A stretch of DNA of 64,000 nt from Eubacteriales bacterium (GTDB taxonomy: Bacteria > Bacillota > Clostridia > Lachnospirales > Lachnospiraceae), in the NCBI GenBank assembly GCA_030524225.1, contig JAUNGV010000008.1, positions 1 through 64,000 of the forward strand, given 5' to 3'. Both the position numbers and the translations under genes were made by a program. Below are positions 8,105-16,713 of this stretch, one piece after another (within the stretch, counting starts at the first letter, position 1; each line of letters starts with the position of its first letter). Under the pieces are notes generated by a model. The model saw nothing but the letters and a program-made list of their open reading frames with translations. It was not told the DNA's origin and searched no databases.

Positions 8105-9460
8105 ATGCAGGGAAACTGGAACAGCGAGAGCGAGGCGCGGGAAAAGATCAAAGAGATGGTGGCGGCGTACTATCACGATTTCAAAGAGCCGGAGCAGAAC
8201 AGGGCGTTTGCGCCGGGAGAGAGGATCTCCTATGCAGGCCGCGTGTACGATGAGAAGGAGATGTGTGCGCTGACGGACGCGGCACTTGATTTCTGGCTGA
8301 CGACGGGGCGGTTTGCGGAGGCGTTCGAGAGCTCGTTCGCCGCATGGATCGGCGCGCGGTGGGCGCATCTGGTCAACAGCGGTTCTTCGGCGAATCTGAT
8401 CGCCTTTTCCGTGCTGACAGCCCCGGAGCTGGGTGAGAGACAGATCCGGAAGGGAGACGAGGTGATTACCGTGGCCTGCGGTTTCCCGACGACAGTCGCC
8501 CCGATTCTGCAGTACGGGGCGGTGCCGGTGTTCGTGGATGTGACGGTTCCGCAGTACAATATCGATGTGACGCGTCTCGAGGAGGCGCGAAGCGACAGGA
8601 CGAAGGCGGTGATCCTCGCCCATACCCTCGGCAATCCCTTTGATCTTGCTGCAGTGCGGGCATTCTGCGACAGGTACGGGCTCTGGCTCGTGGAGGACAA
8701 CTGCGATGCGCTGGGCTCCCGCTATACAATAGGGGAAGAGACGAGGTATACAGGCGTGTGGGGCGATATCGGCACAAGCTCGTTCTATCCGCCGCATCAC
8801 ATGACGATGGGAGAGGGAGGCTGTGTCTATACGAGCGATCCGCTGCTGCATCGCCTGATTCTCTCGTATCGGGACTGGGGGCGCGACTGTATCTGTCCGT
8901 CCGGACGGGATAATTTCTGCGGGCACCGTTTTGACGGACAGTTCGGTGAGCTGCCGCAGGGATACGATCACAAGTATGTGTACAGTCATTTTGGCTACAA
9001 CCTGAAGGTGACGGATCTGCAGGCGGCCATCGGCGGCGAGCAGCTGAAGAAATTCCCGGAATTTATCCGGAAGAGACGGGAAAACTGGGCGTATCTGAGG
9101 AATGCACTGGCAGATCTGGAGGACGTGCTGATCCTGCCGGAGCCCGCGCCGGGGAGCGAACCGTCGTGGTTCGGGTTTGTTATTACGGTTCGGGAGGGGA
9201 TTGGGTGCACACGCAATGAGGTCACGCGTTTTCTGGAAGAGAGGGGGATTCAGACGAGACTCCTGTTCTCCGGCAATCTGATCAAGCACCCCTGCTTCGA
9301 CACCATCCGGGAAACGGAGGCCTACCGCGTGGCGGGAACGCTCACGCAGACAGATGAGGTGATGGAGCGTACCTTTTGGATCGGCGTATATCCCGGAATG
9401 ACGCAGGAGAAGCTGTCCTACATGGCGCAGACCATTCACGGGGCGCTGCGCGGAGAGTGA
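8105..9460 (+). CDS. rfbH: CDP-4-keto-6-deoxyglucose 3-dehydrase (E1, PMP/[2Fe-2S])
   Basis: A DegT-like fold-type I enzyme of 451 residues that removes the C3 hydroxyl of CDP-4-keto-6-deoxyglucose, using PMP and a [2Fe-2S] cluster. The usual PLP lysine is replaced by His (SFYPPHHMTMGEGG), the hallmark of E1/ColD enzymes. Cys residues in VEDNCDALGS and in CICPSGRDNFC give C-X61-C-X1-C-X7-C, close to the cluster motif of E1 (C-X57-C-X1-C-X7-C). Catalysis therefore looks intact. The start is the ATG at 8105 behind AAAAAGGTGG. The family needs a reductase partner (E3) to supply electrons; none is obvious nearby. Confidence 0.93.
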   Translation: MQGNWNSESEAREKIKEMVAAYYHDFKEPEQNRAFAPGERISYAGRVYDEKEMCALTDAALDFWLTTGRFAEAFESSFAAWIGARWAHLVNSGSSANLIAFSVLTAPELGERQIRKGDEVITVACGFPTTVAPILQYGAVPVFVDVTVPQYNIDVTRLEEARSDRTKAVILAHTLGNPFDLAAVRAFCDRYGLWLVEDNCDALGSRYTIGEETRYTGVWGDIGTSSFYPPHHMTMGEGGCVYTSDPLLHRLILSYRDWGRDCICPSGRDNFCGHRFDGQFGELPQGYDHKYVYSHFGYNLKVTDLQAAIGGEQLKKFPEFIRKRRENWAYLRNALADLEDVLILPEPAPGSEPSWFGFVITVREGIGCTRNEVTRFLEERGIQTRLLFSGNLIKHPCFDTIRETEAYRVAGTLTQTDEVMERTFWIGVYPGMTQEKLSYMAQTIHGALRGE

Positions 9461-9608
9461 GCAGAGACCGCGCTGCGGGGAACGGGGACGCGTCCGCCGC
9501 AGCAGGGCAAAGAGTATTCACGGGGCGGTTCGGAGAAATTGAGCCGTGCGCAGTGCTGATCGTCGCTGAAACGGGTGGAAAAACCCGGCAGGGCGGTATG
9601 GAGGGAAC

Positions 9609-11663
9609 ATGAAGCAGAGACTGGCGGATTATGTAGCGGATTTTCTGGTAGAGAGAGGGATCACCGATTGTTTTACGGTGGTGGGCGGCGGCGCCATGCA
9701 CCTAAACGACGCGTTCGGTCATAAAGAAGGGCTGCGCTGTACGTATCAGCACCACGAGCAGGCCTGTGCGATGGCGGCGGACGGGTATGCCCGCGTGGAG
9801 AACCGCCCCGCGCTCGTCTGCGTGACGACGGGACCGGGCGGGACGAATGCGCTGACCGGAGTGGCGGGAGCGTATCTCGATTCGGTGCCGATGTTCGTCG
9901 TTTCCGGGCAGGTGCGCTATGATACGACCGCGCGCTATATGGAGCAGTTTACGGACGGATATCCGCTGCGGGCCCTCGGGGATCAGGAACTCGATATCAC
10001 GAAGGCGGCGGCCTGCATGACGAAATATGCGGTGATGACGGAGGATCCGACGGAGATCCGTTATCAGCTCGAGCGGGCGTGGCACCTGATGATGAGCGGG
10101 AGGAAAGGTCCGGTCTGGATCGACATTCCGGTTAATTTTCAGGGAATGACCATCGAGACGGAGGAACTTGCCGGTTATGACCCGGCGCAGGAAGCGGCGG
10201 CAGTACAGGGCGGAAACGGCCTGCAGGAGCAGGCGGGAACACGGGGCGGAAACGGCGCACAGGAGCAGGCGGCGGAAACGCGGAGCACGGAACCGCAGCC
10301 CGTATCGGAGTCGGTGGTGCGGGCGGTTCTGCTGCAGCTGCGCATGGCGAAGAGACCGGTATTCTATGCGGGAAACGGAATCCGCCTCTCCGGCGGCTGC
10401 GGAGCTTTTGCGGAAACGGTGAGGCTGCTCGGGATTCCGGTGGTGACGGGCTGGGATTCGATTGATCTGATAGAGAGCGGAAATCCGTATTATACGGGGC
10501 GCGGCGGCAACATGGGAGACCGGCCGGGCAACTTCGCGGTGCAGAATGCGGATCTGATTCTCGCCGTCGGCAACCGGCTCTCGATCCGGCAGGTGGGCTA
10601 TAATTTTAAGGAGTGGGCGCCCCGGGCAAGGGTGATTATGGTGGACATCGATCCGGCGGAACTGCGCAAGACGACGGTGCACGTGGATCTGCCGGTCTGC
10701 GCCGACGCAAAGGAGTTTCTGGAGAAGCTGAACGACTGCGCCCGGGAGTGCGCAGAGTCCGGCAGTGCACAGAGCGCGGTACGGTCGGCGGCGAAGAGGA
10801 CTGTGGCATATAGTCCGGCAGAGCAGAGCGCGGTACGGAAATCGGCGGAAAATCCGGCAGAGCAGGAAGTGGTGCAGTCTCCGGCAGGTGTTGTCTGGCG
10901 CGGCGACGCGTGGCAGGAGGCCTGCCGCAGATGGAAGGAGAGGTATCCGGTGACGTTGCCGCGGCACTGGGAGGAGAACGGGCGGACGGCGAATGTCTAT
11001 GCCTTTATCGATTATCTGAGCAGACGGCTGCCGGATGGGAGTCTGACGGTAGTCAGCAACGGGAGCGCCTGTGTGGTTGGCAGCCAGAACTATAAGATAG
11101 GGAAGGGGTCGCGGTTTCTGGTCAACAGTGCGATCGCCAGCATGGGCTACGGTCTGCCCGCCGCCATCGGCGCGTGTATCGCCGCGGGGAGGAAGGAGAC
11201 GGTCTGTATCGAGGGCGACGGATCGGTCATGATGAATCTGCAGGAACTGCAGACGGTGCTGACGAACCGGCTGCCGCTGCGGATCTTCCTGATCAACAAC
11301 GCGGGATACCATTCGATCCGGCAGACGCAGAACAACCTGTTTCACGGACACAGCAAGGTCGGCATCGGACCGGAGAGCGAGGATCTCTCCTTCCCGGAGT
11401 TCGAAAAAGTGGCAAGGGCATTCGGCTATCGCTATCTGTCCGCGCACAGCAATGCGCAGATGAAAGAGGCGGTGGACGAGGCGCTGGCATCGGACGGGGC
11501 AGTGTTCTGTGAAATCTTCTGCGATACGGTGCAGAACTTCGAACCGAAGTCAGCGACGAAGCGTCTGCCGGACGGCTCGCTGGTGAGCCCTCCGCTGGAG
11601 GATCTCGCGCCGTTCCTGCCGCCGGAGGAGGTGCGGGAGAATATGGAGATTTCGTCCCGGTGA
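9609..11663 (+). CDS. ThDP-dependent acetolactate-synthase-like enzyme of deoxysugar branching (YerE-like)
   Basis: A 684-residue thiamine-diphosphate enzyme. The Pyr domain carries the catalytic Glu50 in TYQHHEQACAMAADGYAR. The middle domain follows. The PP domain has the ThDP motif starting at GDGSVMMNLQELQ and ending in INN. Placed after rfbG and rfbH, it resembles YerE, which transfers a two-carbon acetyl unit from pyruvate to C4 of a CDP-3,6-dideoxy-4-ketohexose. True acetolactate synthase is less likely because the neighbours are sugar genes and no small subunit is present. Two repeat-rich inserts (residues about 196-224 and 383-422) lengthen it beyond the usual 560-590. Confidence 0.8.
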   Translation: MKQRLADYVADFLVERGITDCFTVVGGGAMHLNDAFGHKEGLRCTYQHHEQACAMAADGYARVENRPALVCVTTGPGGTNALTGVAGAYLDSVPMFVVSGQVRYDTTARYMEQFTDGYPLRALGDQELDITKAAACMTKYAVMTEDPTEIRYQLERAWHLMMSGRKGPVWIDIPVNFQGMTIETEELAGYDPAQEAAAVQGGNGLQEQAGTRGGNGAQEQAAETRSTEPQPVSESVVRAVLLQLRMAKRPVFYAGNGIRLSGGCGAFAETVRLLGIPVVTGWDSIDLIESGNPYYTGRGGNMGDRPGNFAVQNADLILAVGNRLSIRQVGYNFKEWAPRARVIMVDIDPAELRKTTVHVDLPVCADAKEFLEKLNDCARECAESGSAQSAVRSAAKRTVAYSPAEQSAVRKSAENPAEQEVVQSPAGVVWRGDAWQEACRRWKERYPVTLPRHWEENGRTANVYAFIDYLSRRLPDGSLTVVSNGSACVVGSQNYKIGKGSRFLVNSAIASMGYGLPAAIGACIAAGRKETVCIEGDGSVMMNLQELQTVLTNRLPLRIFLINNAGYHSIRQTQNNLFHGHSKVGIGPESEDLSFPEFEKVARAFGYRYLSAHSNAQMKEAVDEALASDGAVFCEIFCDTVQNFEPKSATKRLPDGSLVSPPLEDLAPFLPPEEVRENMEISSR
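10208..10280 (+). repeat. 36-bp in-frame repeat in the ThDP enzyme gene
   Basis: GGGCGGAAACGGC followed by a CAGGAGCAGGCGG box occurs at 10208 and again at 10244, a 12-codon period. It encodes Gln/Gly/Ala-rich linker between the Pyr and middle domains. Confidence 0.8.
10756..10877 (+). repeat. Second degenerate repeat block in the ThDP enzyme gene
   Basis: AGTCCGGCAG or AATCCGGCAG boxes start at 10756, 10812 and 10851. The first two are followed by AGAGCGCGGTACGG. The encoded segment is Ser/Ala/Glu-rich and lies between the middle and PP domains. Confidence 0.75.
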
Positions 11664-11750
11664 CAGGCGGGACGGGAAAGTATTTTCGCGGCCGCAGGAC
11701 AGGAACCGGCTGTGTACGGCGTTGACTGCGGCGACGGACCGCGGCGACGC

Positions 11751-11849
11751 AGACGAGCGGCAGCTGAGGCAAAACTATGCAGAAGACGAGCGGCGGCCGG
11801 GATAAAACTGCACAGAAGAGGAGTGGCAGATGAGCGGGCAGGAAGGAAC
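11751..11849 (+). repeat. 33-bp tandem repeat, three units
   Basis: Units align at 11751, 11784 and 11817, each beginning AGACGAGCGG or AGAGGAGTGG. The last unit runs into the ribosome site of the next gene. Confidence 0.75.
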
Positions 11850-11852
11850 GAT

Positions 11853-12836
11853 ATGACGAAACAGAACAGGCCGCGCCCGCGCGCGGTGATCACGGGAGCG
11901 ACAGGAGTCATCGGACGGGCGCTTCTGCAGAAATGCCTTGACGAAGAGATGGAGGTGCTGGCTCTCGTGCATCCCGGCTCCGTGCGCGCGGCGGCGATTC
12001 CACCGCACCCGCTTCTGACGGTGCAGGAGGCAGGGCTGGAGGAGTACGGGGCGCTGCGGCGGGGAGAGATGGGCGGGAGCAATTACGACTTCTTTTTCCA
12101 TCTGGCATGGCGTGGAACATTCGGGACGGCGCGCGACGACATGGCTCTCCAGACGGAGAACATCGCGGCGTCACTGGAGGCGGTGCGTCTGGCGAAGGCG
12201 CTGGGCTGCCGCGCTTTTGTGGGAGCCGGTTCGCAGGCGGAGTACGGGAGAACCGATGGAGTGCTGCGGCCTGAAACACCTGCTTTTCCGGAGAACGGGT
12301 ACGGGATGGCCAAGCTCTGTGCCGGACAGATGACGAGGCGGCTCGCCGCTTCTCTCGGGCTGCGCCATATCTGGGTGCGGGTGCTGAGCGTCTACGGGCC
12401 GCACGACGGGGAGAAAACGCTGATTTCTTCGGCGATCCGTGCCATGATGGCGGGAGAGGAGACTGCGTTTACGCCGGGCGGACAACTCTGGGATTATCTC
12501 TACAGCGGCGATGCGGCCAGAGCATTTCTGCTGGCGGCGCAGAAAGGAAGAGACGGGGCGGTTTACTGTCTCGGGGGCGGCGAGGCAAGGCTGCTTTCCG
12601 AATATATCCGGATCATTGCGCAGGAAACAGGTTATCAGGGGGAAATCGGGTTCGGCAGGCTTGCTTATGCACCGGGACAGGTGATGCGCCTGCAGGCGGA
12701 TCTGAGCGCACTGACGGCGGATACGGGATTTATGCCGAAGACCGAATTCCGCGAGGGAATCCGGCGGACGATTGCGGCGATGAGACAGGAGGGGAACGGA
12801 GGCGTCGCACTGTTGCCGGATACTGGGAGATCATAG
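11853..12836 (+). CDS. NAD-dependent epimerase/dehydratase (SDR), probable CDP-sugar reductase
   Basis: An extended SDR of 327 residues with TGATGVIGRA (NAD loop), FHLAWRG, VGAGSQAEYG and the catalytic pair in NGYGMAKLCA. WVRVLSVYGPHDG and DYLYSGDAARAF mark the C-terminal substrate part. After the dehydratase, 3-dehydrase and ThDP enzyme, the natural role is keto reduction that finishes a branched CDP-3,6-dideoxysugar, like the reductase of the yersiniose pathway. This role comes from context. GGAAGGA 6 nt upstream selects 11853. A longer open frame to 11712 runs through the 33-bp repeats and is not used. Confidence 0.82.
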   Translation: MTKQNRPRPRAVITGATGVIGRALLQKCLDEEMEVLALVHPGSVRAAAIPPHPLLTVQEAGLEEYGALRRGEMGGSNYDFFFHLAWRGTFGTARDDMALQTENIAASLEAVRLAKALGCRAFVGAGSQAEYGRTDGVLRPETPAFPENGYGMAKLCAGQMTRRLAASLGLRHIWVRVLSVYGPHDGEKTLISSAIRAMMAGEETAFTPGGQLWDYLYSGDAARAFLLAAQKGRDGAVYCLGGGEARLLSEYIRIIAQETGYQGEIGFGRLAYAPGQVMRLQADLSALTADTGFMPKTEFREGIRRTIAAMRQEGNGGVALLPDTGRS

Positions 12837-12937
12837 CGCGGAACGCTACGGCCACATGATCCCGGCAGCAGGCGGCACGGCGGACGGTGCGGACCGCCAA
12901 AGCCGGGGAGTGCGCAGCGCCACGATAGGGAGGAATT

Positions 12938-13966
12938 ATGTCACAGAGTACCAAAAACGGAAAAACAGTCAGCATTCTGATTCCCTGTTATAACGAGGAG
13001 GAGAATGTCGGGCCGATGAGCGCGGCGATCGATCGGATTTTCAGAGAGGAGCTGCCGCAGTATGAGTACGAGCTCGTCTTTATTGACAATGATTCGACGG
13101 ATCACACGAGACCGCTGCTGCGCGGGATCTGCGCGAACAATCCGCGGGTCAAAGCGATCTTTAACGCCAAGAATTTCGGTCAGTTCAGCTCTCCCTATTA
13201 TGGAATCTGCCAGACAAGCGGAGACTGTACGATTTGTCTCGCCTGCGATTTCCAGACGCCCCCGGAACTCATTCCGGAGCTGGTGGCCAAGTGGGAGGAG
13301 GGATACCGTATCGTATGCGCGGTCAAGACCCAGAGCGAGGAGGGACGGGTTATCCGTTTCCTGCGAAGCTGTTACTACAAGCTCATCAAGAAAATGTCGA
13401 ATGTCGATCAGATTGAGCATTTCACGGGAGACGGACTGTATGACCGCAGTTTTGTCCAGGTTCTCCGGGATCTGCATGATCCGACGCCGTTTCTGCGGGG
13501 CATCGTCGCGGAACTGGGATACAGGCGCACACAGGTGGAATACGACCAGCAGAAGCGCCGCGCGGGCAAGACGCACAACAACTGGGGGACGCTCTACGAC
13601 GGCATGATGCTGAGTTTTACCTCTTATACCAAGACAGGACTGCGGTTTGCGGGCATGGCGGGAAGTGTCCTCTCGGTGATCAGTCTGATTGTGGCGCTGG
13701 TCTATCTGATCTTAAAGCTCCTCTTCTGGAATCGCTTTCCGGCCGGCATGATTCCGGTTCTGCTGGCGGTCTGCGTGTTCAGTTCGGTGCAGATCTTTCT
13801 GATCGGGCTGCTGGGCGAGCATATTCTGAGCATTAACAAGCGGGTGATGAACCGGCCTCTCGTGATTGAAGAGGAGAGAATCAATTTTACCCGGGACGAT
13901 CGGGACAAAGGGCGTTCCGGCGGGGAGGAAGCGAATGGCGCGTATTCGGAAGCGCAAATCAAATAA
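12938..13966 (+). CDS. GT2 glycosyltransferase, polyprenyl-phosphate type (GtrB-like)
   Basis: A 342-residue family 2 glycosyltransferase. The GT-A fold starts ILIPCYNEEENVGPM, with FIDNDSTDHTRP and ACDFQTPPELIPEL (the usual ADLQDPPE block). GDGLYDRSF and a YDQQKRRAGKTHNNW segment follow. Two membrane spans lie near residues 235-255 and 270-290. Such enzymes load a sugar on undecaprenyl phosphate at the inner face of the membrane. GGGAGGAATT precedes the ATG. The 3' end overlaps the flippase start by 32 nt, so the two are probably translationally coupled. Confidence 0.87.
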   Translation: MSQSTKNGKTVSILIPCYNEEENVGPMSAAIDRIFREELPQYEYELVFIDNDSTDHTRPLLRGICANNPRVKAIFNAKNFGQFSSPYYGICQTSGDCTICLACDFQTPPELIPELVAKWEEGYRIVCAVKTQSEEGRVIRFLRSCYYKLIKKMSNVDQIEHFTGDGLYDRSFVQVLRDLHDPTPFLRGIVAELGYRRTQVEYDQQKRRAGKTHNNWGTLYDGMMLSFTSYTKTGLRFAGMAGSVLSVISLIVALVYLILKLLFWNRFPAGMIPVLLAVCVFSSVQIFLIGLLGEHILSINKRVMNRPLVIEEERINFTRDDRDKGRSGGEEANGAYSEAQIK

Positions 13967-15221
13967 AAGGGAGACAGCCGCCGGAGAAAGCAGAGCGAGT
14001 TATCTGTGGAACTCCGCAGCGGGGCTTCTGAACGCGGCGCAGTCGGTGTTCCTGCTCATGGTGATCACGCGGATGAGCGGTCTGTATGCGGCCGGGATCT
14101 TTTCGATTGCGTTTGCGACGGGAAATCTGCTGCTGAATCTGGGAAATTACGGCGTCCGCAACTATCAGGTCTCGGATGTCGGGGAGGAATGCTCCTTCTT
14201 TGATTATCTGGTGCACCGTCTCTGCACGGCAGGACTGATGGCAGTGGCGGCGCTGGGATATTACGTTTACTGTCTGGAAGGAAAGGGGTACACGCCGTAC
14301 AAGGCACAGGTCGTGCTGGCGATGTGCCTGCTGAAAACGGTGGATGTGCTGGAGGAGGTCTTCGACGGACGGCTGCAGCAAAGGGGCAGGCTCGATCTGG
14401 CGGGGAAGGTGGTCACGGCGCGGCTGCTGGTGACGATGGCGGTGATGCTGGGCGTGCTGGGGGGAACGGGGGATCTGCGTCTTGCGACAGTTCTGGCTGG
14501 CGCTGCCGCAGCGCTGACCTCCGGGCTGGGACTGTGGCTCGTCCGAGGCGCGCTCGCTTTGCCGGCGCGCGGCGCGTGCCCGGCGCAGATCAGAAAGCTC
14601 TTTATCGCGTGTTTTCCGGTCTGTGCGACCAATTTTCTCTCGTTTTATCTGACAAATTCTCCGAAATACGCGATTGATTCCCTGATGGATGAGACGGCGC
14701 AGGCGCAGTATAATTTTATCGCGATGCCGGTCTTTGTGATCGGACTGCTCAACCTGTTTCTGTACCAGCCGGTGTTGGTGAGAATGACGCTGACATGGAA
14801 TGGAAAAGAAAAGGAGGCGTTCCGGCGACTGTTTTTCCGTATTCTTGCCGGGCTGGGCGTGATTTCGTGTCTGGTGCTGGCCGGGGCGTGGGTGATGGGA
14901 ATACCGGTGCTCTCCGCGCTGTACGCGACGGATCTGAGTGCTCTTCATGCGGAGCTGATGGTGATTCTTGCGGGCGGTGCGGTGTTGGCGTACAATGGTT
15001 TCCTGTGCGCGGTACTGACGATCACGCGCTCGCAGAAGGCGATTCCGGTCATCTATGCGGCGGCAGCGGCGCTGGCGCTGTATTTCGTGCCGGAAATGGT
15101 GGAGCGGGCGGGGATTTACGGAGCGGTGGCGGCTTATACGGGGCTGATGGTGCTGATCGCATTGCTGCTGACCGCACTGTTCGGAAGGGTGTACCGGAGA
15201 CAGATGTGTGGGCGGCAGTGA
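13935..15221 (+). CDS. MOP-superfamily polysaccharide flippase (Wzx-like)
   Basis: A 428-residue integral membrane protein with about 12 predicted spans and a basic N-terminus (MARIRKRKSNKRE). SAAGLLNAAQSVFLLMVITR begins the first span, as in Wzx/RfbX exporters. It would flip a lipid-linked oligosaccharide across the membrane. The start at 13935 follows GGGGAGGAAG and lies inside the preceding GT2 gene. No catalytic motif is expected. Specificity is unknown. Confidence 0.82.
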   Translation: MARIRKRKSNKRETAAGESRASYLWNSAAGLLNAAQSVFLLMVITRMSGLYAAGIFSIAFATGNLLLNLGNYGVRNYQVSDVGEECSFFDYLVHRLCTAGLMAVAALGYYVYCLEGKGYTPYKAQVVLAMCLLKTVDVLEEVFDGRLQQRGRLDLAGKVVTARLLVTMAVMLGVLGGTGDLRLATVLAGAAAALTSGLGLWLVRGALALPARGACPAQIRKLFIACFPVCATNFLSFYLTNSPKYAIDSLMDETAQAQYNFIAMPVFVIGLLNLFLYQPVLVRMTLTWNGKEKEAFRRLFFRILAGLGVISCLVLAGAWVMGIPVLSALYATDLSALHAELMVILAGGAVLAYNGFLCAVLTITRSQKAIPVIYAAAAALALYFVPEMVERAGIYGAVAAYTGLMVLIALLLTALFGRVYRRQMCGRQ

Positions 15222-15225
15222 GAAA

Positions 15226-15320
15226 AGATTTGTGCCGGAGCGTCAAAAATCACAATGCAAAATCAAAGATTTTGCTATACATGGCAGACAAAAGGCTGAA
15301 ATTTGCGTCGTTCCGGAATG
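15226..15320 (+). repeat. Three-hairpin palindromic repeat, copy 1
   Basis: It shares long identical blocks with 50944-51055: AGATTTGTGC, GGAGCGTCA, then GCAAAATCAAAGATTTTGC (a perfect hairpin), GGCAGAC, ATTTGCGTCG and CCGGAATG. It sits directly before the next start codon. It has the build of a MITE or REP-like element and no coding capacity. Confidence 0.8.
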
Positions 15321-15330
15321 AGGATTAACT

Positions 15331-16557
15331 ATGAAATACGCGAGAATAATCTACGGCAATAACAGAAAGCAGCTGCAGGCGAGACAGTTCGTGAATCTCG
15401 GGGATTATTACCAGACCTTTGCGATTGATCATATCTATGAACAGATGGGCGTGCCACGGGAGGAGATTGTCAGCATCAAAAAGAACGATCTGACCACCTA
15501 CGACGGGGAAGAGGTGATCCTGCCGATGGAAGGGTGGTTCGGCATGATTGTGGGGGCACAGATCTATCCGCTCTCGCCGAAAATCCGTCCTGTCTATATC
15601 GGATATAACTGCGTGACGGATCTTTTTTACCGGAAAGAGATGCTGGAGACATACCGCCGCTTTGCCCCGGTGGGATGCCGGGACGAGGCGACGTATGAGC
15701 GCATGGTGAAAAAGGGAATCGACGCTTATCTCTCGGGCTGCCTGACGATCACCCTGCCGGGGCGCGACGAGAGCGAGGCGGCGCGGAAGCGGCGCACGAA
15801 AATTTTCCTGGTCGATGTGCCGGAGAGAATCAAAGAGTATCTGCCGGAGGAATACCGCGGCAGAACGGTGGAACTGACGCAGGAGATGCCGATCCGGACG
15901 CAGGAGCCGGACGAGCGGGAACTGCCAAGACTGGAGCGGATTTCACGGGAGAGACTGGAGCGGTACCGGGATGAGGCGGCGCTTGTCGTGACGTCGCGCC
16001 TTCACTGCGGCAGTCCTTGTCTGGGAATGGGGATTCCGGTCATTATGGTGCGGGATTACTTCGACGACCGCTACGCGTGGCTCGACAAGTATGTCAGACT
16101 CTACACACCGGACCGTTTCGGAGAGATTGACTGGCATCCGACGGTGCCGGAATCGGTGGAGGAGATCAAGCCCCTGCTGACCGAACTGGCTGTCCGGGAG
16201 CTGCGGCGCGCAATGAAGGAAGCGTCCGCAGGACAGAGGCAGTCCGTCAGTGGCGGATACGCGGAAGAAAGTGCCGGTGAAAGGCGGCGTTCGGAAGAGA
16301 CCGGAGAAGCGGAGTGCGGTGATAAGAGCGAGGATGTCCCGTCACCGGAAGGAATGCCGCTGCCGCAGCTTCGCAGTCAGGTTCACGGCTGGTATGTGAA
16401 CCGCACGCGGGAAAAGATTACGAATCCGCTGCAGATGACAGCGTTTCTCTGGCTGCACGAGCGCTGCCCGAAACTGGCGGATTTCGTCCGCGAGGTGCTG
16501 TTGTCGCGCTTTTCGGTTGCGACCGGGCGCGGGAGCAGTGACAACGCGCAGGAGTAA
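15331..16557 (+). CDS. Polysaccharide pyruvyl transferase family protein
   Basis: A 408-residue protein of the PS_pyruv_trans superfamily. The N-terminus holds FVNLGDYYQTFAIDHIYEQM, and VGCRDEATYERM is the mid-domain mark. The C-terminal nucleotide-binding region has TSRLHCGSPCLGMGIPVI. Members transfer pyruvate from PEP onto glycans as ketals, or act as GT-B glycosyltransferases, so the activity is not certain. A hydrophilic, repeat-like insert (about residues 295-350) separates the core from a short C-terminal helix region. It begins right after the palindromic repeat at 15226-15320. Confidence 0.75.
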   Translation: MKYARIIYGNNRKQLQARQFVNLGDYYQTFAIDHIYEQMGVPREEIVSIKKNDLTTYDGEEVILPMEGWFGMIVGAQIYPLSPKIRPVYIGYNCVTDLFYRKEMLETYRRFAPVGCRDEATYERMVKKGIDAYLSGCLTITLPGRDESEAARKRRTKIFLVDVPERIKEYLPEEYRGRTVELTQEMPIRTQEPDERELPRLERISRERLERYRDEAALVVTSRLHCGSPCLGMGIPVIMVRDYFDDRYAWLDKYVRLYTPDRFGEIDWHPTVPESVEEIKPLLTELAVRELRRAMKEASAGQRQSVSGGYAEESAGERRRSEETGEAECGDKSEDVPSPEGMPLPQLRSQVHGWYVNRTREKITNPLQMTAFLWLHERCPKLADFVREVLLSRFSVATGRGSSDNAQE

Positions 16558-16620
16558 AGGCGGTCTGAAGGGAATGAGCGCCCCGCCGCGGGGAAGCGTC
16601 CCGGAACTGAGTTCAGATTC

Positions 16621-16704
16621 GGGATTAGAATCGGGGTCAGAAATAAGATTCGAAAAGGGATTGGAACTGGGGTTAAAGATGGGATTTGAAATGGGATTCG
16701 AAGG
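16621..16704 (+). repeat. 12-bp tandem repeat, seven units
   Basis: Seven in-register 12-mers of the form GGGATTNGAANN start at 16621, 16633, 16645, 16657, 16669, 16681 and 16693. The last unit merges into the AGGGAGGAAA ribosome site of the next gene. Confidence 0.9.
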
Positions 16705-16713
16705 GAGGAAACA

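Noticed and set aside
8105..9460. Loss of the PLP lysine as a broken aminotransferase
   Set aside because: His at this place together with the C-X-C-X7-C cluster residues is the defining state of E1-type 3-dehydrases.
9702..11447. A 581-codon minus-strand frame
   Set aside because: Shadow of the ThDP enzyme gene; no motif or ribosome site.
9609..11663. Biosynthetic acetolactate synthase (ilvB)
   Set aside because: No regulatory subunit or other branched-chain amino-acid gene is nearby, and the gene sits within a CDP-sugar set.
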